The notes below the pieces were generated by a model. That model was not told the origin of the DNA, did no database searches, and saw only the letters and a program-made list of their open reading frames with translations. The position numbers were made by a program, and so were the translations under genes. DNA of 24,738 bases from Streptomyces sp. NRRL WC-3605 (GTDB lineage: Bacteria; Actinomycetota; Actinomycetes; Streptomycetales; Streptomycetaceae): contig NZ_LLZN01000088.1 in the NCBI RefSeq assembly GCF_001509795.1, forward strand, positions 1 to 24,738, written 5' to 3'. Positions 1 to 10,562 of this stretch are shown in pieces; the stretch's first letter is position 1; each line of letters opens with the position of its first letter.

Positions 1-38
1 CCCACCCGGCCCCGGCACACTCGACGAACGAAGAGCCG

Positions 39-533
39 ATGCACACCGACCGCACCTCGACCACCCGCTTCTCCGTCCCCGTCGACGCCGCCCTGCGCGC
101 CGCCGGCTGGCAGCCCGGACGCTGGGACATCAAACAAGCCGAGATCTGGGCCGACGCCCTGCGCGACCACACCTCACCCGCGGGCCACCGGCACACCGTC
201 TTTCCCGCCGCCGTCGAAGCCTGGGCCGAATTCGGCGGCCTCCACATCACCCCCGGCGGACCCGGACGCCAGATCGCCCCCGCCGCCCTCCACCTCGACC
301 CCCTGCACGGCCTCCACATGGCCCGCACCCTCGGCGACCTCGGCCGCGCCCTCGACACCGACGTCAGCCCCCTCGGCACCGAGACCAGCACCGACTCCCT
401 GCTCGCCATCGACACCGAGGGCCGCGTCTACGCCCTCGACCACACCGGCGACTGGTACCTCGGCGCCGACATCGACCAGGCCCTCGCCGGCCTCGTCACC
501 GGACTCGAACCCGCCCGCCTCGTCGCACCCTGA
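39..533 (+). CDS. SUKH-3 domain immunity-like protein
   Basis: This 164-aa soluble protein has no signal peptide or membrane segment. The sequence around residues 16-35 (AALRAAGWQPGR then an acidic/aromatic stretch), the central EFGGLHI (about 65-71) and the C-terminal LLAID..GRVYALDHTGDWYLG block are typical of the SUKH-3 family. In that family such proteins act as cytoplasmic immunity proteins of contact-dependent or secreted polymorphic toxins, often next to deaminase-type toxins. The start ATG has a GAAGAG-like ribosome site just upstream. The 38 bases before it hold no recognisable gene, so any cognate toxin would lie outside the window. It converges with the histidine kinase, 18 bp apart. 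The family call is from memory of conserved motifs; the immunity role is inferred. Confidence 0.75.
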   Translation: MHTDRTSTTRFSVPVDAALRAAGWQPGRWDIKQAEIWADALRDHTSPAGHRHTVFPAAVEAWAEFGGLHITPGGPGRQIAPAALHLDPLHGLHMARTLGDLGRALDTDVSPLGTETSTDSLLAIDTEGRVYALDHTGDWYLGADIDQALAGLVTGLEPARLVAP

Positions 534-551
534 CCCCGGCCCGCGACCGGA

Positions 552-1880
552 TCAGGCCGCCGGGATCACCGCCGACACCCGGAAACCCCCCGCGTCCGTC
601 GGCCCCGACACGAACACCCCGCCCAGCGCCGACACCCGCTCCTTCATCCCCACCAGGCCATTGCCGCCCGACGGCAGCCGCGCCGACGACGCCGACCCCG
701 CCTCCGGCGGCGGCTCGTTCTCCACCTGCATCGCGATCTCCGACACCCGGTGCGCCAGCCGCACGTACGTCTTCGCGCCCGCCGCGTGCTTGTGGACGTT
801 CGTCAACGCCTCCTGCACCACCCGGTACGCCGTCTGCTCCACCTCCGGCGCGTACGCCCGGGACTCCCCCTCCACCGACAGATCCACGACCATCCCCGCA
901 GCCGCCGACTGCCCCACCAGCTCCTCCAGCTCCGACAGCCAGGGGCCCTCGGCGACCGGCTCCTCCGCCCGCTCCCGGTCAGCGGCAGCGGCCGCGGCCA
1001 CCCCCACCGCCGCCAGCGGCGCCGCCGCACCCCGCGAGGCACCCGCCGACGCCACACCACTGCGCAGCACCCCGAGCATCTCGCGCAGCTCCGTCAACGC
1101 CTGCCGGCCCATGTCCCCCACCAGCGCGGCATTGCGCACCGCCTTCTCCGGGTCCTTGCGCGCCACCGCCTGCAACGCCGCCGCGTGCACCACCATCAGA
1201 CTCACCCGGTGCGCGACGACGTCGTGCATCTCCCGCGCGATCCGCGTCCGCTCCTCGTTGCGTGCCCACTCGGCCCGCTCCTCCGCCCGCTCCGCGAGCA
1301 GCTGAAGCTCCCGCTCCAGACTGTCCGCCCGCTCCCGCAGGCTCTCCATCAGCCGGCGCCGGGCCCCCACGTACAGGCCCAGCAGCAACGACGGCGCCGT
1401 CAGCCCGATCGCCGTCGTCACCGACGCGAACGGCACCACCCAGTCGCCGACCGTCAGACTCCCGCGCGCCACGTCCTGGCGCACCCACACGAACGTCACG
1501 ATCAGCGTGCCGACGAACGACATCCCCGCCAGCGACGCGATGATCCGGCGCGGCAGCTCGGAGGCGGCCAGCGTGTACAGGCCGACGATGCTCAGCAGGA
1601 AACCCATCTGCGCAGGCAGCACCGCGATCGACACCAGCACCACGGCGATCGGCCAGCGGCGCCGCAGCAGCAGCACGGAACCCGCCAGCGCCCCGAACAC
1701 CACCCCGACCGGCACCGGCAGCCCCGCGTCCCGGGCGAACCCGACCCCCTCGAACGCACACTCCCCCGCGGACGCGACGGCCAGCGTCACATCCAGCACG
1801 GCGCCCCGCGCCCTGCTCCACCACCACGGCCCGGCCCCCGGCGGCGACTCCCCGGCGTGCTCTTCCCCCGTCCTGGTCAT
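552..1880 (-). CDS. orphan two-component sensor histidine kinase (HisKA_3 type)
   Basis: This 442-aa membrane sensor kinase is of the NarL/DesK class. About four to five hydrophobic segments lie between residues 26 and 173. A charged coiled-coil linker (about 175-210) leads to the HisKA_3 dimerisation motif REMHDVVAHRVSL with phosphoacceptor His219. The HATPase domain shows the N-box EALTNVHKHA (Asn361) and the G-box GGNGLVGMKERV (about 405-416). An Ala-rich insertion (about 276-306) separates the two catalytic parts. No response regulator is adjacent, since tRNA-Gln lies upstream and a SUKH gene downstream, so its partner is unknown; the two LuxR-type regulators further right are candidates only by class. 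A GGTGGAGG ribosome site lies unusually close to the ATG, so a slightly later start is possible. A small hairpin (CCGTCG/CGACGG, 1914-1933) sits in its leader. Confidence 0.9.
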   Translation of the reverse strand: MTRTGEEHAGESPPGAGPWWWSRARGAVLDVTLAVASAGECAFEGVGFARDAGLPVPVGVVFGALAGSVLLLRRRWPIAVVLVSIAVLPAQMGFLLSIVGLYTLAASELPRRIIASLAGMSFVGTLIVTFVWVRQDVARGSLTVGDWVVPFASVTTAIGLTAPSLLLGLYVGARRRLMESLRERADSLERELQLLAERAEERAEWARNEERTRIAREMHDVVAHRVSLMVVHAAALQAVARKDPEKAVRNAALVGDMGRQALTELREMLGVLRSGVASAGASRGAAAPLAAVGVAAAAAADRERAEEPVAEGPWLSELEELVGQSAAAGMVVDLSVEGESRAYAPEVEQTAYRVVQEALTNVHKHAAGAKTYVRLAHRVSEIAMQVENEPPPEAGSASSARLPSGGNGLVGMKERVSALGGVFVSGPTDAGGFRVSAVIPAA

Positions 1881-1968
1881 GCCTCCACCCTACGGGCGCA
1901 CCCCCACCCATTTCCGTCGACTTTCCCCGACGGTCCTGCGCAGCGCGGACTTGTATCGTCGCGTCGAA

Positions 1969-2008
1969 GGCTCCTGGTACGGCATAGTAGGAGCCGTCCG
2001 GTCGGACG
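1969..2008. promoter_or_regulatory. paired inverted repeats upstream of tRNA-Gln with a -10-like box
   Basis: GGCTCCT (1969-1975) and AGGAGCC (1989-1995) form an inverted repeat around a CATAGT box (1983-1988). It is followed directly by CGTCCG/CGGACG (1995-2008). The box is 47 bp ahead of the mature tRNA 5' end, so it could be the tRNA promoter, with the hairpins in the transcribed leader or acting as operator sites. No convincing -35 box was found; the assignment is tentative. Confidence 0.3.
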
Positions 2009-2034
2009 ATCTACTGAATCGGACATCCAGCCCA

Positions 2035-2105
2035 TCCCGGGTCGTCTAAGGGCAAGACGTCAGATTTTGGTTCTGATCATGGGGGTTCGAGTCCTCCCCC
2101 GGGAG
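2035..2105 (+). tRNA. tRNA-Gln (anticodon TTG)
   Basis: A full cloverleaf can be drawn. The acceptor arms TCCCGGG (2035-2041) and CCCGGGA (2098-2104) pair with discriminator G2105. The D stem is GTCT/AGAC (2044-2047/2055-2058). The anticodon stem is TCAGA/TCTGA with the 7-nt loop TTTTGGT, anticodon TTG at 2067-2069, reading CAA. The T arm is GGGGG-TTCGAGT-CCTCC with one G-T pair. CCA is not fully encoded (CA follows), as is common in actinobacteria. It lies just upstream of glmU on the same strand. Confidence 0.95.
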
Positions 2106-2228
2106 CACATGCTCGATACGGGTCCCACCTGGCAGCGCCACGGTCGGGGCCCGCTCTCATGTCCGCCGTGAAACGCCCCGGTATCCTGCGGATGTCACCC
2201 CTCCCCCATCACAGCCGAAGGGCATCCC

Positions 2229-3677
2229 GTGAGCGCCATTCGCCCGGCAGCCGTCGTCGTTCTCGCAGCGGGTGAGGGCACCCGTATGAAGTCGGCCACA
2301 CCCAAGGTCCTGCACGAGCTCTGCGGACGCAGTCTCGTGGGGCATGTCCTGGCCGCGTCCCGCGAGTTGGACCCCGAGCACCTCGTCGTCGTGGTCGGCC
2401 ACGCGCGCGAGAAGGTCACCGCGCACCTCGCCGAGATCGACCCCGCTGTGCGCACGGCCGTGCAGGCGCAGCAGAACGGCACGGGGCACGCGGTGCGGAT
2501 GGCACTGGAGGAGCTGGGCGGCCCGGTGCAGGGCACGGTCGTGGTCGTCTGCGGCGACACGCCGCTGCTGACGGGCGCGACGCTGTCGGCGCTGGCGGCG
2601 ACGCACGCGGCGGACGGCAACGCGGTGACCGTGCTGACGGCGGAGGTGCCGGACGCGACGGGCTACGGCCGGATCGTGCGGGACGGCGCCTCGGGTGCGG
2701 TGACGGCGATCGTGGAGCACAAGGACGCGTCGGAGTCGCAGCGGGCGATCCGGGAGATCAACTCCGGGGTGTTCGCGTTCGACGGGCAGCTGCTGGCGGA
2801 CGCGCTGGGCAAGGTGCGCACGGACAACAGTCAGGGTGAGGAGTACCTGACGGACGTCCTGGGCATCCTGCGGGAGGCCGGGCACCGCGTGGGCGCGTCG
2901 GTGGCGGCGGACCACCGCGAGATCGCGGGGATCAACAACCGCGTGCAGCTGGCGGAGGCGCGCCGGATCCTGAACGACCGGTTGCTGACGGCGGCGATGC
3001 TGTCGGGCGTGACGGTGGTGGATCCGGCGTCGACGTGGGTCGACGTGTCGGTGACGTTCGAGCAGGACGCGGTGGTGCTGCCGGGTACGCAGCTGTTGGG
3101 CGCGACGCATCTGGGCGAGGGCTCGGAGGTCGGGCCGAACTGCCGGCTGCGGGACACGCGCGTGGGCGCGGGGGCCCGGGTGGACAACACGGTGGCGGAC
3201 GGTGCCGTGGTGGGCGCGGGGGCGTCGGTGGGGCCGTTCGCGTATTTGCGTCCGGGTACCCGTCTGGGCGCGAAGGGCAAGATCGGTACGTACGTCGAGA
3301 CGAAGAACGCGTCGATCGGTGAGGGGACGAAGGTTCCGCATCTGTCGTACGTGGGGGACGCGACGATCGGCGAGTACACGAACATCGGCGCGGCGAGCGT
3401 GTTCGTGAACTACGACGGCCAGGACAAGCACCACACGACGGTGGGGTCGCACTGCCGTACGGGTTCGGACAACATGTTTGTGGCTCCTGTCACGATCGGG
3501 GACGGTGCGTACACCGCCGCGGGGTCCGTGATCACGAAGGACGTACCGCCCGGTTCGCTGGCCGTGGCCCGTGGCCAGCAGCGGAATATCGAGGGTTGGG
3601 TCGCTCGTAAGCGTCCGGGGAGCGCGGCGGCGCGGGCGGCGGAGGAGGCGTCCCGGCAGGGCGGAAGCGAAGACTGA
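2229..3677 (+). CDS. glmU: bifunctional GlmU (UDP-GlcNAc pyrophosphorylase / GlcN-1-P acetyltransferase)
   Basis: This 482-aa enzyme catalyses the last two cytoplasmic steps to UDP-N-acetylglucosamine, a precursor of peptidoglycan. The N-terminal uridyltransferase domain shows the nucleotide-binding signature [11 protein letters not shown] (residues 12-22) with PKVLHE, then QNGTGHA and VVCGDTPLL. The C-terminal half is a left-handed beta-helix of hexapeptide repeats (about 265-455) with [30 protein letters not shown] and the acetyl-CoA-binding region. Length is normal for actinobacterial GlmU, with a charged, Ala/Arg-rich tail. The GTG start follows a GAAGGG ribosome site. It is the first gene of a plus-strand run with prs 77 bp downstream. 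A TATCCT box at 2182-2187 could be its -10 element, but no clear -35 is seen. Confidence 0.97.
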   Translation: MSAIRPAAVVVLAAGEGTRMKSATPKVLHELCGRSLVGHVLAASRELDPEHLVVVVGHAREKVTAHLAEIDPAVRTAVQAQQNGTGHAVRMALEELGGPVQGTVVVVCGDTPLLTGATLSALAATHAADGNAVTVLTAEVPDATGYGRIVRDGASGAVTAIVEHKDASESQRAIREINSGVFAFDGQLLADALGKVRTDNSQGEEYLTDVLGILREAGHRVGASVAADHREIAGINNRVQLAEARRILNDRLLTAAMLSGVTVVDPASTWVDVSVTFEQDAVVLPGTQLLGATHLGEGSEVGPNCRLRDTRVGAGARVDNTVADGAVVGAGASVGPFAYLRPGTRLGAKGKIGTYVETKNASIGEGTKVPHLSYVGDATIGEYTNIGAASVFVNYDGQDKHHTTVGSHCRTGSDNMFVAPVTIGDGAYTAAGSVITKDVPPGSLAVARGQQRNIEGWVARKRPGSAAARAAEEASRQGGSED

Positions 3678-3754
3678 CCGGAAACGGGTGCGTCGGACAC
3701 GGCGTACCGTGATAGGTGCACACCCAGCTGAGACACCTCTGAGGAGACAGTGCT

Positions 3755-4735
3755 GTGACCGGGATCAAGACGACCGGCGAGAAGAAGATGATGTTCTTCT
3801 CCGGCCGCGCCCACCCCGAGCTTGCCGAGGAGGTCGCCCAGCAGTTGGGTGTCGGGGTCGTCCCGACGAAGGCCTTCGACTTCGCGAACGGCGAGATCTA
3901 CGTGCGGTATCAGGAGTCGGCGCGCGGCGCGGACTGTTTCCTGATCCAGAGCCACACGGCGCCGATCAACAAGTGGATCATGGAGCAGTTGATCATGATC
4001 GACGCGTTGAAGCGTGCGTCGGCCCGCTCGATCACGGTGATCGTGCCGTTCTACGGCTACGCCCGTCAGGACAAGAAGCACCGTGGCCGTGAGCCGATCT
4101 CGGCGCGTCTGATCGCGGACCTGATGAAGACGGCCGGCGCGGACCGCATCCTGACCGTGGATCTGCACACGGACCAGATCCAGGGCTTCTTCGACGGCCC
4201 GGTGGACCACCTGTTCGCGCTGCCGCTGCTGGCGGACTACGTGGGCCGCAAGGTCGACAAGGACAAGCTGACGGTCGTCTCGCCGGACGCGGGCCGGGTG
4301 CGGGTCGCGGACCGCTGGTGCGACCGGCTGGGCGCGCCGCTGGCGATCGTGCACAAGCGGCGTGACAAGGACGTCGCGAACCAGGTGACCGTCCACGAGG
4401 TCGTGGGTGAGGTCAAGGGCCGCGTGTGTGTCCTGGTCGACGACATGATCGACACGGGCGGCACGATCTGCGCCGCGGCGGACGCGCTGTTCGCGCACGG
4501 CGCGGAGGACGTCATCGTCACCGCGACGCACGGTGTGCTGTCGGGCCCGGCGGCGGACCGCCTGAAGAACTCGCGCGTGAGCGAGTTCGTGTTCACGAAC
4601 ACGCTGCCGACTCCGGGTGAGCTGGCGGCGGATCTGGACAAGCTGACGGTGCTGTCGATCGCGCCGACGATCGCGAGTGCGGCGCGCGAGGTGTTCGAGG
4701 ACGGTTCGGTCACGAGCCTGTTCGACGAGCAGTAG
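3755..4735 (+). CDS. prs: ribose-phosphate pyrophosphokinase (PRPP synthetase)
   Basis: The 326-aa enzyme makes 5-phosphoribosyl 1-pyrophosphate from ribose 5-phosphate and ATP for purine, pyrimidine, His, Trp and NAD synthesis. Visible signatures are FANGEIYVR near the N terminus, FYGYARQDKKHRGREPISA (flexible catalytic loop), DLHTDQIQGFF (the PRS metal/ATP signature, about 137-147) and the PRPP-binding loop VLVDDMIDTGGT (about 225-236). Length matches class I PRPP synthetases. The GTG start is chosen because GAGGAGA (3741-3747) lies 7 nt upstream. Placement after glmU is the standard actinobacterial arrangement. The gap to rplY holds a large stem-loop. Confidence 0.97.
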   Translation: MTGIKTTGEKKMMFFSGRAHPELAEEVAQQLGVGVVPTKAFDFANGEIYVRYQESARGADCFLIQSHTAPINKWIMEQLIMIDALKRASARSITVIVPFYGYARQDKKHRGREPISARLIADLMKTAGADRILTVDLHTDQIQGFFDGPVDHLFALPLLADYVGRKVDKDKLTVVSPDAGRVRVADRWCDRLGAPLAIVHKRRDKDVANQVTVHEVVGEVKGRVCVLVDDMIDTGGTICAAADALFAHGAEDVIVTATHGVLSGPAADRLKNSRVSEFVFTNTLPTPGELAADLDKLTVLSIAPTIASAAREVFEDGSVTSLFDEQ

Positions 4736-4757
4736 AGCCGGCTGTAGAGATCGTTTT

Positions 4758-4818
4758 GGGAACGGCCTCCGGGTCCGAGTAGACTGCTGCAGTTGCTCGG
4801 CGAGGGAGGCCGTTTCCC
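4758..4818 (+). other. extended 61-nt stem-loop between prs and rplY
   Basis: GGGAACGGCCTCC (4758-4770) pairs with GGAGGCCGTTTCCC (4805-4818) with a single bulged T. Inside it CCGAG (4775-4779) pairs with CTCGG (4796-4800), then ACTG/CAGT (4783-4786/4790-4793) closes a CTG loop. Almost the whole segment folds as one rod. No T-run follows, so it may be a U-less Streptomyces-type terminator, an rplY leader structure or a stable RNA. A TTGGGA (4756-4761) / TAGACT (4780-4785) pair with 18-bp spacing overlaps it and could be a promoter, making the repeat a DNA-level operator instead. These alternatives cannot be separated from sequence. Confidence 0.65.
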
Positions 4819-4917
4819 GTTGCGGGATGCGGTTGTCCGTTATCGACGCGCTCTTCGTAGCAGGCCGTTCGTGGCCGGGTGACCCCGTCCGTCCTACTTC
4901 TACGAGGAGTGATCGTC

Positions 4918-5514
4918 ATGTCCGAGGTCAAGATCTCCGCCGAGTCCCGTACCGAGTTCGGTAAGGGTGCGGCCCGTCGTATCCGTCGTGACAACAAGGT
5001 CCCGGGTGTGCTGTACGGCCACGGTTCCGACCCGCTGCACCTGACGCTTCCGGGCCACGAGCTGCTGCTGGCGCTGCGTACGCCGAACGTCCTGATCGCG
5101 CTGGACATCGACGGCAAGACCAACGAGCTGGCCATCCCGAAGGCCGTGCAGCGTGACCCGCTGAAGGGCTTCCTGGAGCACGTGGACCTGCAGCTGGTGA
5201 AGCGCGGCGAGACCGTCACGGTCGAGATCCCGGTGCAGGCCGAGGGCGAGCTGGCCCCGGGCGGCAACCTTCTCGAGCACGTGCTGAACGCGCTTCCGGT
5301 CGAGGCCGAGGCCACGCACATCCCCGAGTCCGTGACCGTGTCGGTCGAGGGCCTGGAGGCCGGTGCGTCGATCCTGGCGAAGGACATCGAGCTGCCCAAG
5401 GGCACCAAGCTGGCCGTCGAGGACGACACGGTCGTGCTGCAGGTGCTGGCCGCGCAGGCCGAGGAGGCCGCTGAGGGCGCCGAGGCCGAGGGCGAGGAAG
5501 TCGCCGAGGCCTGA
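4918..5514 (+). CDS. rplY: 50S ribosomal protein L25/general stress protein Ctc
   Basis: A 198-aa ribosomal protein that binds 5S rRNA. The N-terminal L25 domain (about 1-92) has [14 protein letters not shown] and [13 protein letters not shown]. The C-terminal TL5/CTC beta domain (about 100-185) includes [15 protein letters not shown] and [15 protein letters not shown]. It ends in a highly acidic Glu/Ala tail, as in the long CTC form. The ATG at 4918 is preferred over an in-frame start 39 nt upstream, because GAGGAG (4904-4909) lies 8 nt before it and the protein then begins MSEVKISAE as in relatives. It lies between prs and pth, with its own hairpin-containing intergenic spaces on each side. 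Confidence 0.96.
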   Translation: MSEVKISAESRTEFGKGAARRIRRDNKVPGVLYGHGSDPLHLTLPGHELLLALRTPNVLIALDIDGKTNELAIPKAVQRDPLKGFLEHVDLQLVKRGETVTVEIPVQAEGELAPGGNLLEHVLNALPVEAEATHIPESVTVSVEGLEAGASILAKDIELPKGTKLAVEDDTVVLQVLAAQAEEAAEGAEAEGEEVAEA

Positions 5515-5563
5515 TCCTCGCATTCCGGCGGGGCCGTGTGACCGGTTCCGTCGTCGCTTTCGT

Positions 5564-5593
5564 CAGCCGCCGTCCCTTCGGGGGCGGCGGCTG
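5564..5593 (+). terminator. UUCG-capped hairpin after rplY
   Basis: CAGCCGCCGTCCC (5564-5576) pairs over 13 bp (one G-T) with GGGGCGGCGGCTG (5581-5593) around a TTCG tetraloop, a very stable RNA fold. No T-run follows. It sits 49 nt after the rplY stop and 24 nt before the pth start. It may stop or attenuate rplY transcripts, or stabilise an mRNA end. The minus strand has the same stem with a CGAA loop. Confidence 0.6.
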
Positions 5594-5617
5594 GCGCGTA
5601 TCGATGGAGACGTGGAC

Positions 5618-6214
5618 GTGACGACCGATCCGAGTGCGCCGTGGCTGGTCGCCGGCCTGGGCAATCCGGGGCCCGAGTACGCGGGGAACCGGCACAACGT
5701 GGGGTTCATGGTGGTGGATCTGCTCGCGGAGCGGATCGGGGGGAAGTTCAAGCGGGCCGGGAAGGCGCAGGCGCAGGTCGTCGAAGGGCGGATCGGTCCG
5801 CCGGGGCCGGCGAGCCGCCGGGTGGTGCTGGCGAAGCCGACGTCGTTCATGAACCTGTCGGGCGGCCCGGTGAACGCGCTGCGGGACTTCTACAAGGTGC
5901 CGCTGGGCAACATCGTCGCGGTGCACGACGAACTGGACATCGACTACGGCACGTTGCGGCTGAAGCTCGGCGGCGGGGACAACGGGCACAACGGGCTGAA
6001 GTCGATGACGAAGGCGATGGGCCCGGACTACCACCGGGTGCGGTTCGGTGTGGGGCGTCCGCCGGGCCGGATGCCGGTGGCGGACTTCGTGCTGAAGGAC
6101 TTCTCGGCGGCGGAGCGCAAGGAGCTGGACTACTTCGTGGACCGGGCGGCGGACGCGGTGGAGTGTCTGGTGATCGAGGGGCTGGAGCGGGCGCAAAGCA
6201 CGTACAACTCGTGA
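5618..6214 (+). CDS. pth: peptidyl-tRNA hydrolase
   Basis: The 198-aa cytoplasmic esterase releases peptides from peptidyl-tRNA that drops off ribosomes. Family motifs are intact: [20 protein letters not shown] (11-30, with the presumed catalytic His26), [31 protein letters not shown] and GHNGLKSM, then [20 protein letters not shown]. Length is typical. The open frame runs far upstream into rplY, but GTG 5618 is the likely start: GGAG at 5606-5609 lies 8 nt before it, and the alternative GTG at 5612 would leave only 2 nt. It is encoded behind rplY, a common pairing in bacteria. Confidence 0.95.
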   Translation: MTTDPSAPWLVAGLGNPGPEYAGNRHNVGFMVVDLLAERIGGKFKRAGKAQAQVVEGRIGPPGPASRRVVLAKPTSFMNLSGGPVNALRDFYKVPLGNIVAVHDELDIDYGTLRLKLGGGDNGHNGLKSMTKAMGPDYHRVRFGVGRPPGRMPVADFVLKDFSAAERKELDYFVDRAADAVECLVIEGLERAQSTYNS

Positions 6215-6242
6215 TGTGTCGGTCCGCGCGACCGACGCGAAG

Positions 6243-6284
6243 TTGACCGTTCGCAGGGGCATGGCCAAAGATCGCGGCCATGCC
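6243..6284 (+). promoter_or_regulatory. promoter for a possibly leaderless transcript, start codon in a 9-bp inverted repeat
   Basis: TTGACC (6243-6248) is followed after 18 bp by AAAGAT (6267-6272), putting transcription start at about A6280, which is the ATG itself. No Shine-Dalgarno sequence is visible. GGCATGGCC (6258-6266) and GGCCATGCC (6276-6284) form a perfect inverted repeat spanning the -10 box and the start codon, so it could be an operator. In a longer read-through mRNA it would hide the start codon. Confidence 0.4.
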
Positions 6285-6768
6285 TTCTGCCGTTGTCTCC
6301 AGTCAGGGCGCTGTCTCCGCGCTGCGGTTCGGCCGGGTCGCGGTGATGGGGGCGGTGGTACTGCTGATCCTCGTCGCGGGTGTGTGGGGGTCGTGGGGCA
6401 GCGCGCAGCACGTGATGCTCACCAAGGGCCGTGAGCACGGCACGATCGAGGTGGCCCGGTGCGGCGCGGACACGTGCGCCGGGCCGTACGCGCCGGTGTC
6501 GGTGGGGTCGCGGGCGCGCGCTTCGGTGGTGATCGAGAAGAGCGTCGCGGTGCGCGAGGGGGAGACGTACGCGGTGGTGGTGAAGCCGGGTACGGACGAG
6601 GTGGTGCGGTCGGGTCCGGCGGGCGTGCTGTACGCGTGGGTGCCGCTGGGCGGCGCGCTGCTGCTGGCGTCGGTGGTCGCAGCGGGCGGTCTGCGCCGGG
6701 CCCGCCTGGCCTGGCTGCTGGCGGGCGCGGGCGTGGCGCTGCTGACGGGCGCGTACGTGACCGTGTAG
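6280..6768 (+). CDS. small membrane protein of unknown function
   Basis: I do not recognise a named family. The 162-aa product has a hydrophobic segment at about residues 19-38 and two more near the C terminus (about 122-141 and 145-160). Between them is a probably extracytoplasmic domain with two Cys (in VARCGADTCAGPY) that could form a disulfide. This looks like a Streptomyces-restricted membrane protein with a small extracellular beta-rich domain. The start is uncertain: ATG 6280 has no ribosome site but fits a leaderless transcript; a later start would remove part of the N-terminal tail but keep the first helix. It follows pth by 65 bp on the same strand and may be read through from it. 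Confidence 0.7.
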   Translation: MPSAVVSSQGAVSALRFGRVAVMGAVVLLILVAGVWGSWGSAQHVMLTKGREHGTIEVARCGADTCAGPYAPVSVGSRARASVVIEKSVAVREGETYAVVVKPGTDEVVRSGPAGVLYAWVPLGGALLLASVVAAGGLRRARLAWLLAGAGVALLTGAYVTV

Positions 6769-6907
6769 GCGGCTGCCCGTTTCTCCATGTGTGTGGAGGT
6801 CCGGAGTGTGGCCGGTTCGTGATTGACCTGGATTCAACGGACGCAGGAAGCTGAGCCGCCCCCTCCACATCACTCCTGTTCCCACTCGCAGATGGACTGC
6901 ATGCCCC

Positions 6908-7573
6908 ATGCGTACCCTCTTCCGCGCCGGCGCCCTGTCCGCCGTCGCCGCGTCCGCCGTGCTGTGTCTGCCGGTGGCCGCTCAGGCCACCGCTCCCGGT
7001 GACAACGGCACCGTGAAGATCCATGACTCCGCGACCGGTGAGGAGGCGCGCCGCAACGAACCGCACGTGTGCACGTTCTACCTGGACGCCTTCGGCTTCG
7101 ACCGGGTCCAGCAGGTCGACTGGCACATCGAGGTCTGGGCCCCGACGGCCGGCGTCAAGGGCGAGACCGTGCGGTCGGGCGCGCTCACGCTGGACGGCGA
7201 GGGCCACGGCCGTACGGCCGATCTGACGCTGCCCGACGGGCACTACAAGCTGTTCTGGAACTTCGCGGGCGAGAAGGGTTCCGCGAAGCACAAGGTGTTC
7301 TGGACGGACTGCGGCGAGGAGGACGGCGGGACGCCGTCGACGCCGTCGGCACCCTCGACGCCTGCCCCGGCGTCGACGCCGCCGGCTTCGCCGGTGCCGT
7401 CCGGGTCGCCCGGCGAGGCGGTGCCGTCGTCGGCGTCCTCGCCGTCGCCGCAGGGCTCCGGGGGCGATCTCGCCGAGACGGGCAGTGGGGCCCCGGTGGG
7501 TCTGCTGTCCGCGGCCGCCGCGGCGCTGCTGGGCGCGGGCGGCTATCTGGTGCTGCGGCGACGCAGGGCCTGA
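6908..7573 (+). CDS. sortase-anchored (LAETG) surface protein
   Basis: A 221-aa exported protein. It has a signal peptide (MRTLFRAG then a hydrophobic core and VAAQATA, cleavage near residue 27-29). A folded domain follows (about 30-138) with Cys55 and Cys135, which may form a disulfide. A Ser/Thr/Pro/Gly linker (about 141-186) probably spans the wall. LAETG at 188-192, a hydrophobic helix and RRRRA complete a cell-wall sorting signal. In Streptomyces LAXTG signals are processed by class E sortases, so the product is probably linked to peptidoglycan. No sortase gene is in the window. The domain between signal and linker is not one I recognise. It converges with ppc across a strong hairpin. 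Confidence 0.88.
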   Translation: MRTLFRAGALSAVAASAVLCLPVAAQATAPGDNGTVKIHDSATGEEARRNEPHVCTFYLDAFGFDRVQQVDWHIEVWAPTAGVKGETVRSGALTLDGEGHGRTADLTLPDGHYKLFWNFAGEKGSAKHKVFWTDCGEEDGGTPSTPSAPSTPAPASTPPASPVPSGSPGEAVPSSASSPSPQGSGGDLAETGSGAPVGLLSAAAAALLGAGGYLVLRRRRA

Positions 7574-7590
7574 CCCGGACCGCCGCCGTA

Positions 7591-7636
7591 GACGACGGTG
7601 CCCCCGTGCTCGGGTGAGCGCGGGGGCACCGTCGTC
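7591..7636. terminator. perfect 16-bp bidirectional terminator hairpin
   Basis: GACGACGGTGCCCCCG (7591-7606) is the exact reverse complement of CGGGGGCACCGTCGTC (7621-7636), with a 14-nt loop. It lies between the converging ends of the LAETG protein gene (stop at 7573) and ppc (stop at 7648-7650), so it can serve both strands. There is no T-run, as is usual for Streptomyces terminators. Confidence 0.85.
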
Positions 7637-7647
7637 GGGCGGGGGCG

Positions 7648-10389
<2,742 letters not shown>

Positions 10390-10444
10390 AGGTGCGGCTC
10401 CTTGCAGTGTTGAAGCTCGTCTGGGAGGGGAACCCGGCGCCTGG

Positions 10445-10472
10445 GCCGTACGGCGGGACCGCCGCTTACGGC
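10445..10472 (-). promoter_or_regulatory. 12-bp hairpin in the ppc upstream region
   Basis: GCCGTACGGCGG (10445-10456) pairs with CCGCCG (10459-10464) and TACGGC (10467-10472), with a 2-nt loop and a 2-nt bulge. It is 56-83 nt ahead of the ppc start. If transcribed it would be a leader hairpin of ppc; as DNA it contains the same CCGTA/TACGG words that make up the desaturase operator, possibly by chance. Nothing else is recognised between 10473 and 10562. Confidence 0.35.
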
Positions 10473-10562
10473 TCCTGACATCCGGGAAGAAATCAGAGCG
10501 GACCGCGCTGTCCGACCGAGACAAGGATAGGTGTCGATGGGGACGCGCTGTCTGCCGGGCTC

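Noticed and set aside
2157..4531. Long open frames antisense to glmU and prs
   Set aside because: The products are Arg/His/Val-rich with no domain. The sense strand carries complete conserved enzymes.
5363..5617. N-terminal extension of pth into rplY
   Set aside because: The extra 85 residues are Arg/Pro-rich and overlap the conserved L25 frame. A good ribosome site precedes GTG 5618.
7321..7460. GTCGACGCC-type short repeats near the end of the LAETG gene
   Set aside because: They simply encode the Ser/Thr/Pro wall-spanning linker.
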